This document shows, piece after piece, positions 26,614 through 35,773 of a DNA stretch of 64,000 bases. Positions within the stretch are counted from its first letter, which is position 1. Every line of letters begins with the position of its first letter. The notes below the pieces were generated by a model. It made no database searches. It was not told the origin of the DNA and saw only the letters and a program-made list of their open reading frames with translations. The DNA comes from Synechococcus sp. Nb3U1. Its GTDB lineage: Bacteria; Cyanobacteriota; Cyanobacteriia; Thermostichales; Thermostichaceae. The position numbers were made by a program, and so were the translations under genes. The stretch covers positions 2,151,989-2,215,988 of the forward strand of contig NZ_JAKFYQ010000001.1 of the NCBI RefSeq assembly GCF_021533835.1, given 5' to 3'.

Positions 26614-27657
26614 ATGTTCTCCCATGTACCGTCACCCCAGCTTGAGCCAATCATCACGGCTCGTGAGCTGAGCAAGGTTTACCCGGTCGCCCTTAAGGAT
26701 CCCGGAGTCCTCGGTACGCTACGACATTTCTTTCGCCGCACCTATCGTTACATTCCGGCGGTGCAATCGATTAGCTTTCAGATCCAGCCGGGGGAGGTGG
26801 TGGGGTTTCTCGGGCCTAATGGGGCGGGCAAAACAACGACCTTAAAAATGTTGACCGGTTTGATCCATCCTTCTGGGGGCACCGTGCAGGTGGTGGGTCA
26901 CACCCCCTATCAACGGGATCCTGCTTTTTTGCAGCAAATTACCCTGGTGATGGGGCAAAAACAGCAGTTGCTCTGGGATCTGCCGGCGATGGATTCGTTG
27001 CGGATTAATGCTGCTGTCTACGAGATCCCGGAAAAAGACGTTCAAGAGCGGGTGGGGGAACTGACGGAGCTGCTGAACCTGGAGGGCAAACTGACGCAAC
27101 CGATGCGCAAGCTCTCCTTGGGAGAACGGATGAAGGCGGAGTTGCTGGCGGCTTTGTTACACCGTCCGCAGGTGTTGTTTTTGGATGAGCCGACGCTGGG
27201 GTTGGATGTGAATGCGCAGGCCAGTATGCGGCAATTTTTACGGGATTATAACCGGCGCTACGGAGCCACGGTGCTGCTGACCAGTCACTACATGGCCGAT
27301 ATTACGGCGTTGTGTGAGCGGGTGTTGGTGATCGATGCGGGGCGGTTGATTTACGATGGCGACCTTGACGAGCTGCTGGAGCAGTTTGCCCCCTACCGAG
27401 AGGTCAAGTTGGAATTGGCTCATCCTTGTCCGATCCCCCAATTGGAGTTCTATGGGGAAGTGCGAACCGACCGGGATCCCGGCGGGGCAGGGGTCTGTGA
27501 GGTGCGGCTTTGGGTGCAGCGAGAGCAACTTACCCAGACAGTGGCGAAGCTGCTGGCAGATCTAGAGGTGCTGGATCTGACGGTAACGGATCCGCCGATC
27601 GAAGAGGTGATCGGGCGCGTGTTTCAGGGAGGGATTCCGACCCTGACTGACTCATAA
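26614..27657 (+). CDS. ABC-2 type transporter ATP-binding protein (orphan)
   Basis: A 347-residue ATPase. The Walker A is GPNGAGKTTT (about 69-78), Q-loop region LVMGQKQQLLWDL, signature LSLGERMKAELL, Walker B VLFLDEPTLGLD and switch His in LLTSHYM. The DEPTLGLDVNAQ wording and long N-terminal extension fit the subfamily that pairs with DUF990-type permeases (ABC-2, drug or viologen efflux). No permease gene is adjacent, so the partner must be elsewhere. ATG 26614 is chosen; it is preceded by GGGGGTGAGG. It ends close to MITE copy B. Confidence 0.88.
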   Translation: MFSHVPSPQLEPIITARELSKVYPVALKDPGVLGTLRHFFRRTYRYIPAVQSISFQIQPGEVVGFLGPNGAGKTTTLKMLTGLIHPSGGTVQVVGHTPYQRDPAFLQQITLVMGQKQQLLWDLPAMDSLRINAAVYEIPEKDVQERVGELTELLNLEGKLTQPMRKLSLGERMKAELLAALLHRPQVLFLDEPTLGLDVNAQASMRQFLRDYNRRYGATVLLTSHYMADITALCERVLVIDAGRLIYDGDLDELLEQFAPYREVKLELAHPCPIPQLEFYGEVRTDRDPGGAGVCEVRLWVQREQLTQTVAKLLADLEVLDLTVTDPPIEEVIGRVFQGGIPTLTDS

Positions 27658-27704
27658 TCATCATAATCAGTAATGATCAGTAAAGTTCAGCCCAATTCAT
27701 GTTT

Positions 27705-27809
27705 GTAGCCTTTTCTGCCTTTACGCAGGCCCTCAAGCTAGGCAAAAAACCTGATGGAGCAAGGGATTAATCTGAATCTGCTGTATCAGATAATGCTGGA
27801 AAAGTCTGT
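27705..27809 (+). mobile_element. 105-bp MITE-like element, copy B
   Basis: Same 105-bp family as the copies at 101, 30325, 31592 and 60079. The left inverted repeat is altered (GTAGCCTTTTCT) and the right one reads GGAAAAGTCTGT. The core AAGGGATTAATCTGAATCTG matches the others closely. It lies in the 206-base gap between the tail of the ABC ATPase gene and the tail of leuA. Confidence 0.75.
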
Positions 27810-27828
27810 AGTTCTGGTAGGGCTATCT

Positions 27829-27855
27829 TTGGGGATCCCTGAGGGAGGGATCCAA
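27829..27855 (-). terminator. Candidate hairpin after leuA
   Basis: Inverted repeat TTGG(GG)ATCCCT / AGGGATCCAA with a five-base loop, made from two GGATCC cores. It lies 9 bases past the leuA stop on the minus strand. No T-run follows, so terminator function is uncertain, but its position between convergent genes suits one. Confidence 0.35.
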
Positions 27856-27863
27856 CCTCAATC

Positions 27864-29504
27864 TCAGATTTTCTGGGTAGCGGCCTCCAGTTGTTCAGGG
27901 GTAGAGCGCACCGCGTGCAGAGCAAAGTAGAGCTTATTGAGGGCATTCATGTAAGCTTGGGCGGAAGCGACGATGATGTCGGTATTGGCAGCATGGCCGG
28001 AAAAGACCCGCTCCTCGTGGCGCAACCGGATGGTGACCTCTCCAATCGCGTCGATCCCGGCGGTGACTGACTGAACCGAGAACTCGATCAGCTTGTTGGG
28101 TATGTCGACAATGCGGTTGATGGCTTTGTACACGGCATCCACGGGCCCAGTCCCCACCGCTGCATCCATAAGCTCCTTCCCATCGGGGGTGATCAGGCGC
28201 ACCGTGGCAGTCGGGGCCTGCTTGTCTCCGCACACCACCTGCACATGCTCCAGACGGTAGAGCTCTGGCACCGGGCGGGTTTCATCGTTGACAATGGCCT
28301 CCAAGTCTAGGTCAGAAATTTCTTTTTTCTTGTCCGCCAGTTCTTTGAAGCGGACAAAAGCTTTGTTCAGATCCTGCTCGGAAAGATGAAATCCCAACTC
28401 TTGTAGACGATTGCGGAAGGCGTTGCGGCCCGAGTGCTTGCCCAATACCAAGGTGCTAGATTGCAGGCCGATGGTCTGCGCATCCATAATTTCGTAGGTC
28501 TGGCGGTTTTTCAGCATGCCATCCTGATGGATCCCCGACTCGTGGGCAAAGGCATTGGATCCCACAATGGCTTTGTTGGGCTGCACCAACATCCCGGTCA
28601 GGTTGGAGACCATGCGAGAGGTGCGGTAGATCTCCTGGGTTTTGATGTGAGTGAGGGGTTTTTCTGATTCGATGGGCAGGCCAAAGTAGGGGTTGTAGTA
28701 GCTGCGCCGCACATGCAGGGCCATCACCAATTCTTCTAGAGCAGTATTCCCGGCCCGTTCGCCGATGCCGTTGATGGTCACTTCTACCTGGCGCACCCCC
28801 TGTTTGATCGCCTCTAGGAAGTTGGCCACCGATACCCCCAAGTCATCATGGCCATGCACAGAAAGCACTGCCTGCTTGATGTTGGGTACATTCTCGCGGA
28901 TCCCTTTAATCAGTTGGCCGAACTCCTCCGGCATAACGTAGCCGACGGTATCAGGGATGTTGATGGTTTTGGCCCCGGCCCGAATCGCTGCTTCAATCAC
29001 TTGGTAAAGATATTCGGGGTCGGAACGGGTGGCATCCATCATGGAGAACTCTACATCGTCCACAAACGATTTGGCGTAGGCCACCATGTCTTCGGCAATG
29101 TGCAAGACTTCGGCACGGCTCTTGCGCAACTGGTATTGCAGGTGAATGTCGGAGGTGGAAATGAAGGTGTGGATGCGGGGTTTGGCGGCAGGCTTGAGAG
29201 CTTCGGCAGCTGCTTCAATGTCCGGTTCGAGGGCGCGGGCCAAGCTACAAATCACGGGGCCATCGGCGGATCCCACCTGTTCGGCTACTTTCTGAACCGC
29301 TTCAAAGTCCCCGGGGCTGGCATAGGCAAACCCCGCCTCGATGATATCTACTCCCAGTCGGGCCAGTTGCCGGGCAATCGCCAGTTTCTCTTCGGTGTTC
29401 AGGGTGGCACCGGGGCACTGCTCGCCATCGCGCAGGGTGGTGTCGAAGATTAACACATGATCGAGAGCTTGGCCATCAAAGGAAGAGACCGAGGCAGAAT
29501 TCAT
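27864..29504 (-). CDS. leuA: 2-isopropylmalate synthase
   Basis: A 546-residue LeuA that condenses acetyl-CoA with 2-ketoisovalerate, the first step of leucine synthesis. The TIM-barrel catalytic domain (about 17-290) has [33 protein letters not shown] and [14 protein letters not shown], the metal ligands of the family. The regulatory LeuA dimer domain (about 390-530) is present, so leucine feedback inhibition is expected. Length is normal. ATG 29504 is clear. It stands alone and borders the accessory patch beginning upstream at about 29505. Confidence 0.95.
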   Translation of the reverse strand: MNSASVSSFDGQALDHVLIFDTTLRDGEQCPGATLNTEEKLAIARQLARLGVDIIEAGFAYASPGDFEAVQKVAEQVGSADGPVICSLARALEPDIEAAAEALKPAAKPRIHTFISTSDIHLQYQLRKSRAEVLHIAEDMVAYAKSFVDDVEFSMMDATRSDPEYLYQVIEAAIRAGAKTINIPDTVGYVMPEEFGQLIKGIRENVPNIKQAVLSVHGHDDLGVSVANFLEAIKQGVRQVEVTINGIGERAGNTALEELVMALHVRRSYYNPYFGLPIESEKPLTHIKTQEIYRTSRMVSNLTGMLVQPNKAIVGSNAFAHESGIHQDGMLKNRQTYEIMDAQTIGLQSSTLVLGKHSGRNAFRNRLQELGFHLSEQDLNKAFVRFKELADKKKEISDLDLEAIVNDETRPVPELYRLEHVQVVCGDKQAPTATVRLITPDGKELMDAAVGTGPVDAVYKAINRIVDIPNKLIEFSVQSVTAGIDAIGEVTIRLRHEERVFSGHAANTDIIVASAQAYMNALNKLYFALHAVRSTPEQLEAATQKI

Positions 29505-29833
29505 GACCGTAACCAGGACTACGAAACATCACCCTTTATTGTGACATCCTGCCCACCTACAGACTACAGCAGAAGCAGTGGGAACTTTCCTTAGATTGGC
29601 TGAACTCATGGCTCAGTCAGGTGACATACTCGGCTTCTGATCAGATCCCTAAAGGGATAATTCATTACCAAATGATAGGGTTTTGCGGATAAGAATATAC
29701 TTACGCAAGTATATACAAGGACTGGACAGCCAAGATCATTGACAGATGTTCAATAAAGTTTTAAATATATTTTGGGAGGGAAGCTGCTTCCTCAATATCC
29801 AAAACTCTGAATCTTACTTAGGCAGAGTCAAGC
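29505..29833. other. A+T-rich intergenic stretch with perfect inverted repeat
   Basis: The 329-base region upstream of leuA (minus) and of the TonB-like gene (plus) is richer in A and T than the rest. At 29695-29714 it holds ATATACTT-ACGC-AAGTATAT, eight-base perfect arms with a four-base centre, suited to a regulator operator or a small hairpin. A smaller symmetrical GGAAG-CTG-CTTCC lies near 29780. I see no other gene, and no repeat copy of the 105-bp family here. Confidence 0.5.
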
Positions 29834-30322
29834 ATGAAAAACAACTTAGGCAATCACTTCGCTCTCTGTGCCTTATTACTCTCTATTGCTCTTGCTAGTT
29901 TGGCACCTTATTCCGCCTATGCCCAAAAAGAGTCGACTCCAATTCCAAATTTTACACCGCTTTTGGATGGAATTAAACCTTATCAAGGAAAAGCATCTCC
30001 TGAAGTTTTAGATTTTGCAAATAGATTGTCTTGAGAGCAAAGAGAAAAACGAGCGGCTTGCTTGGAAGACCTGAAAACTAGAATTCATGGCAAATGGAAC
30101 TGGCCAAGAACAGATTCCAGCAGAAAAACAATAGTAACTTTCACCGTAAGGCGAGATGGAAATATCGAGAACCCCCGAATCTCTGAGTTCTCGAGAGATC
30201 AATTGGTCGATAGAGCTGATCTTGATACAGTACAAGATGCTTCTTCCTTAGCTCCTTTACCAGAGTCTTTTCCCGATTCGATTACAGTCAACTTCTCGTT
30301 CAACATCAATGTTATCAATTAG
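29834..30322 (+). pseudogene. TonB C-terminal-like exported protein interrupted by in-frame TGA
   Basis: One forward frame runs from ATG 29834 to TAG 30320-30322 with a single TGA at 30032-30034. The N-terminal part (66 residues) begins with a signal peptide: basic MKNNLG, a hydrophobic core (LCALLLSIALASLAP) and a likely cut after YAQ or YSAYA. After the stop, the same frame reads a TonB-C-terminal-like domain: KTRIHGKWNWP, IVTFTVRRDGNIENPRISEF, DASSLAPLPESFPDS, VNFSFNIN. This is a periplasmic domain that normally contacts outer-membrane receptors, but there is no TonB membrane-anchor composition other than the signal. The stop could be a pseudogene mutation. A+T content is higher than that of its neighbours, suggesting transfer. 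MITE copy C begins two bases after the stop codon. Confidence 0.7.
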
Positions 30323-30324
30323 AT

Positions 30325-30429
30325 ACAGTCTTTTCCGACTTCACACAGGCTCTTGAGCTAGGCAAAGAACCTTATGGAGTAAGGGATTGACCTGAATCTG
30401 CTGTATCAGACAACGCTGAAAAAGACTGT
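30325..30429 (+). mobile_element. 105-bp MITE-like element, copy C
   Basis: Termini ACAGTCTTTTCC and GAAAAAGACTGT; the body matches copies A, B and E over the full 105 bases with only scattered changes. TA flanks are 30324-30325 and 30429-30430. Insertion is two bases after the stop of the interrupted TonB-like gene, so it could serve as that gene's terminator or have arrived with it. Confidence 0.8.
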
Positions 30430-30584
30430 AAGGTTAGCTAGATCACCTCAGTGGTGCGGAGCACTAGTTTTTGTCGGACAGGAACTCGGTGCAGCAATTC
30501 TGGTTGAAATGTGAGAAATAACTTCGCCTAAAAATTTCCTCGTGTCATAGCTAGAAAAAGTTTATGTAATTGGCTAATTTAATT

Positions 30585-31409
30585 CTAATCCAACAAGTGG
30601 ATTCCGAAGGCTAAAGACAGCAGCCGGTAATATTCTTCTGCATCTTTGAGGGTACGTTCTTGTTTACCGGCGGGGGTGGTTTCAATCCATCTAAAAGAGT
30701 TTGAACCGTTGGCCCGGGCGGTCAGGGTAATGCGCCCATTAGGGGTAGCCAGGGTGCAGAGGCGTAGGCGGGTAAACATCGATTCGGGGGAGGTTTGATG
30801 AAAGTGGCACATCGACTTGAACTCCGACAGTTGGCGCGGGATCCGATCTAAAAGGAATAGGGTTTTCCAGGTTTGATTCGGTTGTTCCTGCTGCACCACC
30901 CAATGACGAGGAGAGGGCGTAGATGGACAGGGATCCGGACAGGGAACGAACCGGTAGCGCCCCTGCTCCTGGGTTTGAAGGGGGGGATCCCCGAAGCGCA
31001 AGGGCTGCTGAAAGGAATCCCCATACCCGACATCTGCTAGCCAAGCTTGGCCGTCAATGGTGACCTGTAACGCTAGATGATCACATTCCGGGCCAAAACT
31101 GCCATCCGCCCGGCTCACCTGCCCTGACAAAAGCTGTACTGAAAACCCCATTCCGGCCAGTGCAGCAGCCAGAAGGCTATTCAACTCGAAGCAGAATCCG
31201 CCCCGCCGTTCCACCACGATCTTTTGAAACAAGGGATCCCGTTCTAAGCGAATCGGACGACCGCGATGGATATCCAGGTTCTCGAAGGGCACCGTCAATA
31301 GGTGGGCCAAATGGATCTGTTGCAGGGTTTGCAGGGTGGGCTGGGTGGGGCCAAAATAGCGAATCCGTTCCAGATAGGCTCTGATTTGGGAGGGAGTGAG
31401 AGCATCCAT
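30585..31409 (-). CDS. Arylamine N-acetyltransferase
   Basis: A 274-residue NAT-family enzyme. The catalytic triad is complete: Cys in RRGGFCFELNSLL (about residue 69), His in CDHLALQV (about 107) and Asp in WLADVGYGDSFQQPL (about 122). PFENLDIHRGRPI near the N-terminus is typical. Family enzymes transfer acetyl from acetyl-CoA to arylamines or hydrazines. They are uncommon in cyanobacteria. The gene lies in the accessory patch between MITE copies C and D, which suggests acquisition, though the composition is close to that of core genes. ATG 31409 is preferred to an upstream TTG. Confidence 0.88.
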   Translation of the reverse strand: MDALTPSQIRAYLERIRYFGPTQPTLQTLQQIHLAHLLTVPFENLDIHRGRPIRLERDPLFQKIVVERRGGFCFELNSLLAAALAGMGFSVQLLSGQVSRADGSFGPECDHLALQVTIDGQAWLADVGYGDSFQQPLRFGDPPLQTQEQGRYRFVPCPDPCPSTPSPRHWVVQQEQPNQTWKTLFLLDRIPRQLSEFKSMCHFHQTSPESMFTRLRLCTLATPNGRITLTARANGSNSFRWIETTPAGKQERTLKDAEEYYRLLSLAFGIHLLD

Positions 31410-31418
31410 ATGGGTCAA

Positions 31419-31830
31419 GAACGCTTATGTTGACCCTAACAGGTCTCCTGGTGATTTGTATTGCTAAAAATAACCATGGCGATGGTGTAAATCAGACTCC
31501 ACAAGCTCTCGAATTTCGACTGCAGGAAGATTTAGTAAGATCCAATAAGCTATCCGCAAACACCGTCATAAACTGCAGAGCTTAGTACCTTACAGCCTTT
31601 GCCAACTTCATGTACGACACAAGGTAAAGAAGAAATTCTCGTCGGACAAAGGGTTGGCCTGCATCGGCTGTAGTATGTATCGCTGGAAAGGGCTGTATGC
31701 TACTGTCGAAGCTGGGATGATACGAGATCCAGAGCAGTCTCAAGATGGATCGTTATCGGACTGGTTTAGATAATCCATTTTTGCTCTCTATTCTCCTTTG
31801 GGTCATGCTTTATCAATTTTATACGTAGGT
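31419..31830. other. Intergenic stretch holding MITE copy D
   Basis: About 410 bases between the NAT gene and the truncated HD gene. It contains MITE copy D (31592-31696). The remainder is A+T-richer and shows no protein-like frame on either strand. Short open frames overlapping 31766-31996 are out of phase with the HD fragment and have unusual composition. Confidence 0.5.
31592..31696 (+). mobile_element. 105-bp MITE-like element, copy D (diverged)
   Basis: Exactly 105 bases with termini ACAGCCTTTGCC and GGAAAGGGCTGT and TA at both sides. The interior has diverged strongly from the other four copies, with only short matches (AACTTCA, AAAGGGTTGGCCTG, CGCTGGAAA). Conserved length and ends with a divergent middle suggest an older insertion or selection on the ends. 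Confidence 0.65.
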
Positions 31831-32145
31831 TTATACGTAGGCATTTGAGTGTAACTGCTCCACCACCTGCTGCAACTCCCCCGACAACGGCGAGGGTTGC
31901 CGCCCAAAGCTCTCCGCCAGCCTCCGGTAATACCACAGGGATCCCTGTTTTCCGCCCGTAAACCGCTCCCACACCGCATCCCCCACCTGTTGCCAATCCC
32001 GCAAAATTGACCGGGCATTGTGCAATTTGTCGGCATTAGAAACCAACAACACTGATGCGCTGAGGGGATGCTCCGGATCCAACCGCTCCAAATGCTCAAG
32101 ATAGGCTGTTTTCCGCTCTGCCCAGCTCTCTTCTTCCGGATGCCT
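31831..32145 (-). pseudogene. 5'-truncated HD-domain protein (C-terminal remnant)
   Basis: About 100 residues that match the C-terminal half of a small HD-domain phosphohydrolase family (SpoT-like or guanosine-polyphosphate hydrolase-like). SWAERKTAYLEHLERL, LLVSNADKLHNARSIL and WERFTGGKQGSLWYYRRL are typical. The N-terminal half with the HD metal site is missing. Upstream, the sequence switches near 32138-32145 to a TnpB fragment, so the gene was cut by insertion or deletion. No start of its own is convincing; a TTG lies at 32152-32154. Confidence 0.75.
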
Positions 32146-32645
32146 TATGGACAATCCGGGCTTGCTTCACCTGAAACAAGTCAGGGATCCTTCGTGACCA
32201 GCGCACCTTGACCGTTCCCAGTTGGGGCAGTTTGATTCCATCCGGGGTGATGCAGTTCTTGAGCATTTGAGGGAAAAGGCATGGCCTCATCCGCCCCTGC
32301 TTTTTGAACCGTGGCAATCCTGACCGCTTCAGTCGCCACGGCTGACTCCAGGCTACGAATAACCTGTTGCAGCACTTGGGCGTTAGCAGTCTTGAGCCTG
32401 GGATAACTGGCCTTTGTTGCCGTCAGTGCCTTGCACTGCCAAGCGTAGCGAGTATCTGCTGGCAGGATGAACTCTTGCCGAATGGAACAGGCGTTGATAG
32501 GACATCTACGAGAATCCAGCCAGTCCTTGCGTTCCCGCAGCGCAGAGTTCCAGACATTGCGGCACACTTCCAAAGTGTTCTCAATCTCTGAAACCTGCTT
32601 GGCAGCCGGCTCTAGCTTGAATTCCCACCTCATGTTAAGCATCAT
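32138..32645 (-). pseudogene. Decayed TnpB (IS200/IS605-family) remnant
   Basis: N-terminal TnpB-like coding sequence: RWEFKLEPAAKQVSEIENTL, RNVWNSALRERKDWLDSRRC, AQVLQQVIRSLES. It continues in another frame from about 32317 (PRFKKQGRMRPCLFPQMLKN, IKLPQLGTVKVRWSRR, KQARIVHKASG). A frameshift therefore lies between about 32317 and 32345. The RuvC-type catalytic part is absent because the coding sequence ends at the junction with the HD fragment. TnpB is an RNA-guided nuclease; here it cannot act. No tnpA or complete ends are seen, apart from a hairpin at 32657. Confidence 0.8.
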
Positions 32646-32656
32646 CCCGCTATACC

Positions 32657-32682
32657 CTAAGAAGTGCGATTGCGTTTCTTAG
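32657..32682. other. Hairpin CTAAGAA...TTCTTAG
   Basis: Seven-base perfect arms with a 12-base loop, lying eight bases past the gatA stop and about 12 bases outside the TnpB remnant start. It may be a gatA terminator (no T-run) or a left-end subterminal hairpin of an IS200/IS605 element. Position fits both. Confidence 0.4.
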
Positions 32683-32689
32683 CCTCACA

Positions 32690-34189
32690 CTATTGCTGCA
32701 CCTCTTCGGGTATGGGCGGAGCACTGCGACGGATCCTGGTAGTTTGCTGCACAAGACTGGGGCGCTGTTTGTGCCAGTCAGTGCTTTGCTCATAGGCGTA
32801 GGCAACCTGTAGCACTTTGCTTTCCTGTAGGGCATTGCCCACAATTTGCAGGCCAATCGGCAGTCCATCTACAAAACCACAGGGCAAGCTCAGCCCCGGT
32901 AATCCCGCCAAATTCACCGGGATCGTCATCAGGTCACATAGGTACATACTGAGGGGATCCTCCCGCTCGCCGGCTTTGAAGGCTGGGGTCGGAGTAGTGG
33001 GGCTAATCAACACATCCACCTTCTGGAAAGCATTGAGGAAGTCCTGTTTGATCAGGGTGCGCACCTTCTGAGCCTTCAGGTAATAGGCATCGTAATAGCC
33101 CGAGGAGAGAGCATAGGTGCCGATCATAATGCGGCGTTTCACCTCCGGCCCAAAGCCATGATCCCGAGTTTTGGCGTACATGGGCACCAGCGAGTCAGCA
33201 GGTTCTCGCAGTCCATATTTCACCCCGTCATAGCGGGCCAAATTGGCGGAAGCCTCGGAGGGGGCAATGATGTAGTAGGTGGCTAGGCCGTACTGAAAGC
33301 TGGGACAATCGATCTCGAGGATCTCAGCCCCCAGCTCTTGCAAGTGTTGAATGGCGGCTTGGACAGCAGCGCGGGTTTCCTCACCACACCCTTCGCCCAA
33401 CAGATCGCGGATCACCCCCACCTTAAAGCCCTTGATATCTGGGATTAAAGCCTGGCTATAGTTGGGAATGGGCACCTTCAGACTGGTGGAATCCATCGGG
33501 TCATGGCCGGCAATGCCCTGTAAAAGCAAGGCCACATCTTCAACTGTGCGTCCGAACGGCCCGATTTGATCCAGAGAGGAGGCAAAGGCCACCAACCCAT
33601 AGCGAGACACCAACCCGTAGGTAGGTTTCAGGCCGACCACACCACAGAAGGCCGCCGGTTGACGGATCGACCCGCCGGTATCGGAACCCAGAGCCACCAC
33701 CGCTTGATCGGCAGCCACCGCCGCCGCAGATCCACCGGAGGATCCCCCCGGTACCCGGGTCAGATCCCAGGGATTGGCGGTGAGTTGAAAGGCAGAATTT
33801 TCGGTGGAACTGCCCATGGCAAACTCATCCAGGTTGGTTTTGCCCACCGTCACCATACCAGCAGCGGCCAGTCGCGCCGTCACCGTGGATTCATAGGGAG
33901 GGATAAACCCCTGCAGGATTTTGGAGGCACAGGTAGTAGGGATCCCCCGCGTGCAGAGGTTGTCTTTCAGGGCGATCGGGATCCCTGCCAAAAGGCCAAT
34001 TTCCTCGCCGGCCCGAATCTGGGCATCTACAGCCTTGGCCTGTTGTAAAGCAAGCTCCTCCGTCACCGTGATGAAACTTTTCAGCTGCGGCTCCAGTTGG
34101 GTGAGGCGCTCTAGATATTCGCGGGCGATTTCCTCAGTGGTTCGCTCTTGATTGACCAACTGGGCATGTAGGGCACGGATCACGGACAT
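32690..34189 (-). CDS. gatA: Aspartyl/glutamyl-tRNA amidotransferase subunit A
   Basis: A 499-residue GatA, the glutaminase subunit of GatCAB that converts Glu-tRNA-Gln or Asp-tRNA-Asn to the correct amide. The amidase Ser-cisSer-Lys triad is visible: Lys in [10 protein letters not shown], serines in the region [18 protein letters not shown] and [13 protein letters not shown]. Ammonia released is channelled to GatB. Cyanobacteria lack glutaminyl-tRNA synthetase, so this is essential. ATG 34189 gives the usual start [12 protein letters not shown]; an in-frame ATG at 34213 is an alternative. gatB and gatC are not in the window. Confidence 0.95.
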   Translation of the reverse strand: MSVIRALHAQLVNQERTTEEIAREYLERLTQLEPQLKSFITVTEELALQQAKAVDAQIRAGEEIGLLAGIPIALKDNLCTRGIPTTCASKILQGFIPPYESTVTARLAAAGMVTVGKTNLDEFAMGSSTENSAFQLTANPWDLTRVPGGSSGGSAAAVAADQAVVALGSDTGGSIRQPAAFCGVVGLKPTYGLVSRYGLVAFASSLDQIGPFGRTVEDVALLLQGIAGHDPMDSTSLKVPIPNYSQALIPDIKGFKVGVIRDLLGEGCGEETRAAVQAAIQHLQELGAEILEIDCPSFQYGLATYYIIAPSEASANLARYDGVKYGLREPADSLVPMYAKTRDHGFGPEVKRRIMIGTYALSSGYYDAYYLKAQKVRTLIKQDFLNAFQKVDVLISPTTPTPAFKAGEREDPLSMYLCDLMTIPVNLAGLPGLSLPCGFVDGLPIGLQIVGNALQESKVLQVAYAYEQSTDWHKQRPSLVQQTTRIRRSAPPIPEEVQQ

Positions 34190-34329
34190 AGACAAACTCG
34201 CAGGGAATGGCAAACGCTGATTGGGCCAGACAAAGCCCTCTCTAGGGTAATCCAGATGGGATCCCTTCCTGGTATCTTCTGTGGCTGTGGGCCTGGGGAT
34301 GGAAGATACTAAGAAATGTTAAGCTACCA

Positions 34330-34806
34330 ATGTTGGGATCCTATCAGGTGCGCGCTATGGAATCGGTTTACGGCGGCGACTTTTCCTATACCTTTGTCAA
34401 TCCCCCTATTTACTCTGCGATTGCCCTGTTCAGCTTTTTTGCGGTCATTTTCGGCATTATTTTCAAAGACAAATTGGAATATCAGGTGGCCTTTTGGCAT
34501 CTGAACCGGGAGAGCCAGCCCCAGATTCGCTACCGCACCCCTGGGGTGATCCTCACCTACAGTCTCTGTTGTCTATTTACCTTTGGCTTCGTGGCCGCCT
34601 GCCTGTACGTGTTTGGCCTATCTTTGGCTTTGGCTGGTCTCGTGGGCGGGATCCTAGTGTTGTTTACTGGAGGCTTAGTCTGGTGGCAATTGGGATCCCT
34701 TTTGGAGCTCTTGGTGATGGGCGGATCCCAGGCCATAGATATCGACTCTTATGGGGCAGGGGCGGTTTTGGATCCGGAGGCCCCGGCACCTAAGGAAGGG
34801 AAATAA
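34330..34806 (+). CDS. Four-helix membrane protein of unknown function
   Basis: A 158-residue (or 149, if ATG 34357 is used) integral membrane protein. Hydrophobic segments lie at about 28-50, 75-98 and 100-125 and may make three or four helices. The N-terminal segment GGDFSYTFVNPPIYSAIAL and the loop KDKLEYQVAFWHLNRESQPQ look well constrained. The C-terminus is acidic. I do not recognise a family. The 30-base gap to the kinase-like gene on the same strand suggests a two-gene operon. Confidence 0.7.
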   Translation: MLGSYQVRAMESVYGGDFSYTFVNPPIYSAIALFSFFAVIFGIIFKDKLEYQVAFWHLNRESQPQIRYRTPGVILTYSLCCLFTFGFVAACLYVFGLSLALAGLVGGILVLFTGGLVWWQLGSLLELLVMGGSQAIDIDSYGAGAVLDPEAPAPKEGK

Positions 34807-34836
34807 AGGGTAAGTTCGCTAACTTTGGCTTTTTCG

Positions 34837-35745
34837 ATGCAGCCCGTTTGGCAAGCCATTGCCCAGCGCCTTTGCGAAGTGACAGGGGATCCCTTGCAAC
34901 CCCTGCAGTATCACTCCATCGGTGGGGGCAGCATCAACGCCACCTATCGTCTTTCAGATGGGCGGCAGGCTTTTTTTGTCAAATTGGCCCGTGGGGGCAG
35001 CTGCGGGGCGATAGGAGCCTTGGAGATGTTTGCTGCCGAAGCCGCTGGATTACAGACCTTAGCCGCAGCCGATGCGATTCGGGTTCCACAACCGCTGATC
35101 TGGGGATCCATCGGGGAGCAAGCCTATTTGGTGCTGGAGTATCTGGAGCTAAGCTCTCCGCGCGCCCATACGGCTAGCCTGCTGGGATCCCAGTTGGCCC
35201 AGTTGCACCGTACTCTTTCCCCTAATGGCTGCTATGGTTGGGAGCGCAACAACACAATCGGCTCAACTCCCCAGATCAACCTTTGGAAGCAGGATTGGGT
35301 GGAATTTTACCGAGAGCACCGGCTTCTCTATCAGGTCAAGCTGGCTTGTCAACAGGGATATCGTGGCCAGTGGGTCACCGGAGCAGAACGAGTGATGGCG
35401 GAGCTGGAAACCCTTTTTCAGGATTACAAACCGGATCCCGCTCTGTTACACGGGGATTTGTGGGGGGGCAACTATGGGGCGCTAGCGGATGGATCTCCGG
35501 TGATATTTGATCCGGCACTATACTACGGGGATCGGGAGACGGATCTGGCCATGACGGAATTGTTCGGGGGGTTCCCAGCGGAGTTTTACCGAGCTTACCA
35601 ACAGGCTTATCCCCTCCATCCCGGCTATTCCCGCCGTAAACCTCTTTACCAGCTCTACCACCTGCTCAATCATCTCAACTTATTTGGCGGAGGCTATCTG
35701 GGTTCTGTCAGCCAGACCCTCGAGCAGTGCCTGCGCGCCCTCTAG
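34837..35745 (+). CDS. Fructosamine-3-kinase family protein
   Basis: A 302-residue small-molecule kinase of the fructosamine kinase/YniA family, which phosphorylates glycated amines or sugars for deglycation. Visible features are the N-lobe IGGGSINATYRLSDG and FVKLARGG, acid catalytic loop LLHGDLWGGNYGAL (Asp about 211) and metal-binding FDPALYYGDRETDLAM. All catalytic residues are present. ATG 34837 is preferred over a TTG 12 bases upstream. It follows the membrane protein by 30 bases and ends 28 bases before the convergent glyS end. Confidence 0.88.
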   Translation: MQPVWQAIAQRLCEVTGDPLQPLQYHSIGGGSINATYRLSDGRQAFFVKLARGGSCGAIGALEMFAAEAAGLQTLAAADAIRVPQPLIWGSIGEQAYLVLEYLELSSPRAHTASLLGSQLAQLHRTLSPNGCYGWERNNTIGSTPQINLWKQDWVEFYREHRLLYQVKLACQQGYRGQWVTGAERVMAELETLFQDYKPDPALLHGDLWGGNYGALADGSPVIFDPALYYGDRETDLAMTELFGGFPAEFYRAYQQAYPLHPGYSRRKPLYQLYHLLNHLNLFGGGYLGSVSQTLEQCLRAL

Positions 35746-35773
35746 TGAATAGGTGTGAATAAGTGAATAATGG

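Noticed and set aside
30032..30034. Selenocysteine or programmed recoding at the in-frame TGA
   Set aside because: No SECIS-like hairpin is evident just downstream, and a TonB-C-like protein has no known use of selenocysteine; a nonsense mutation is simpler.
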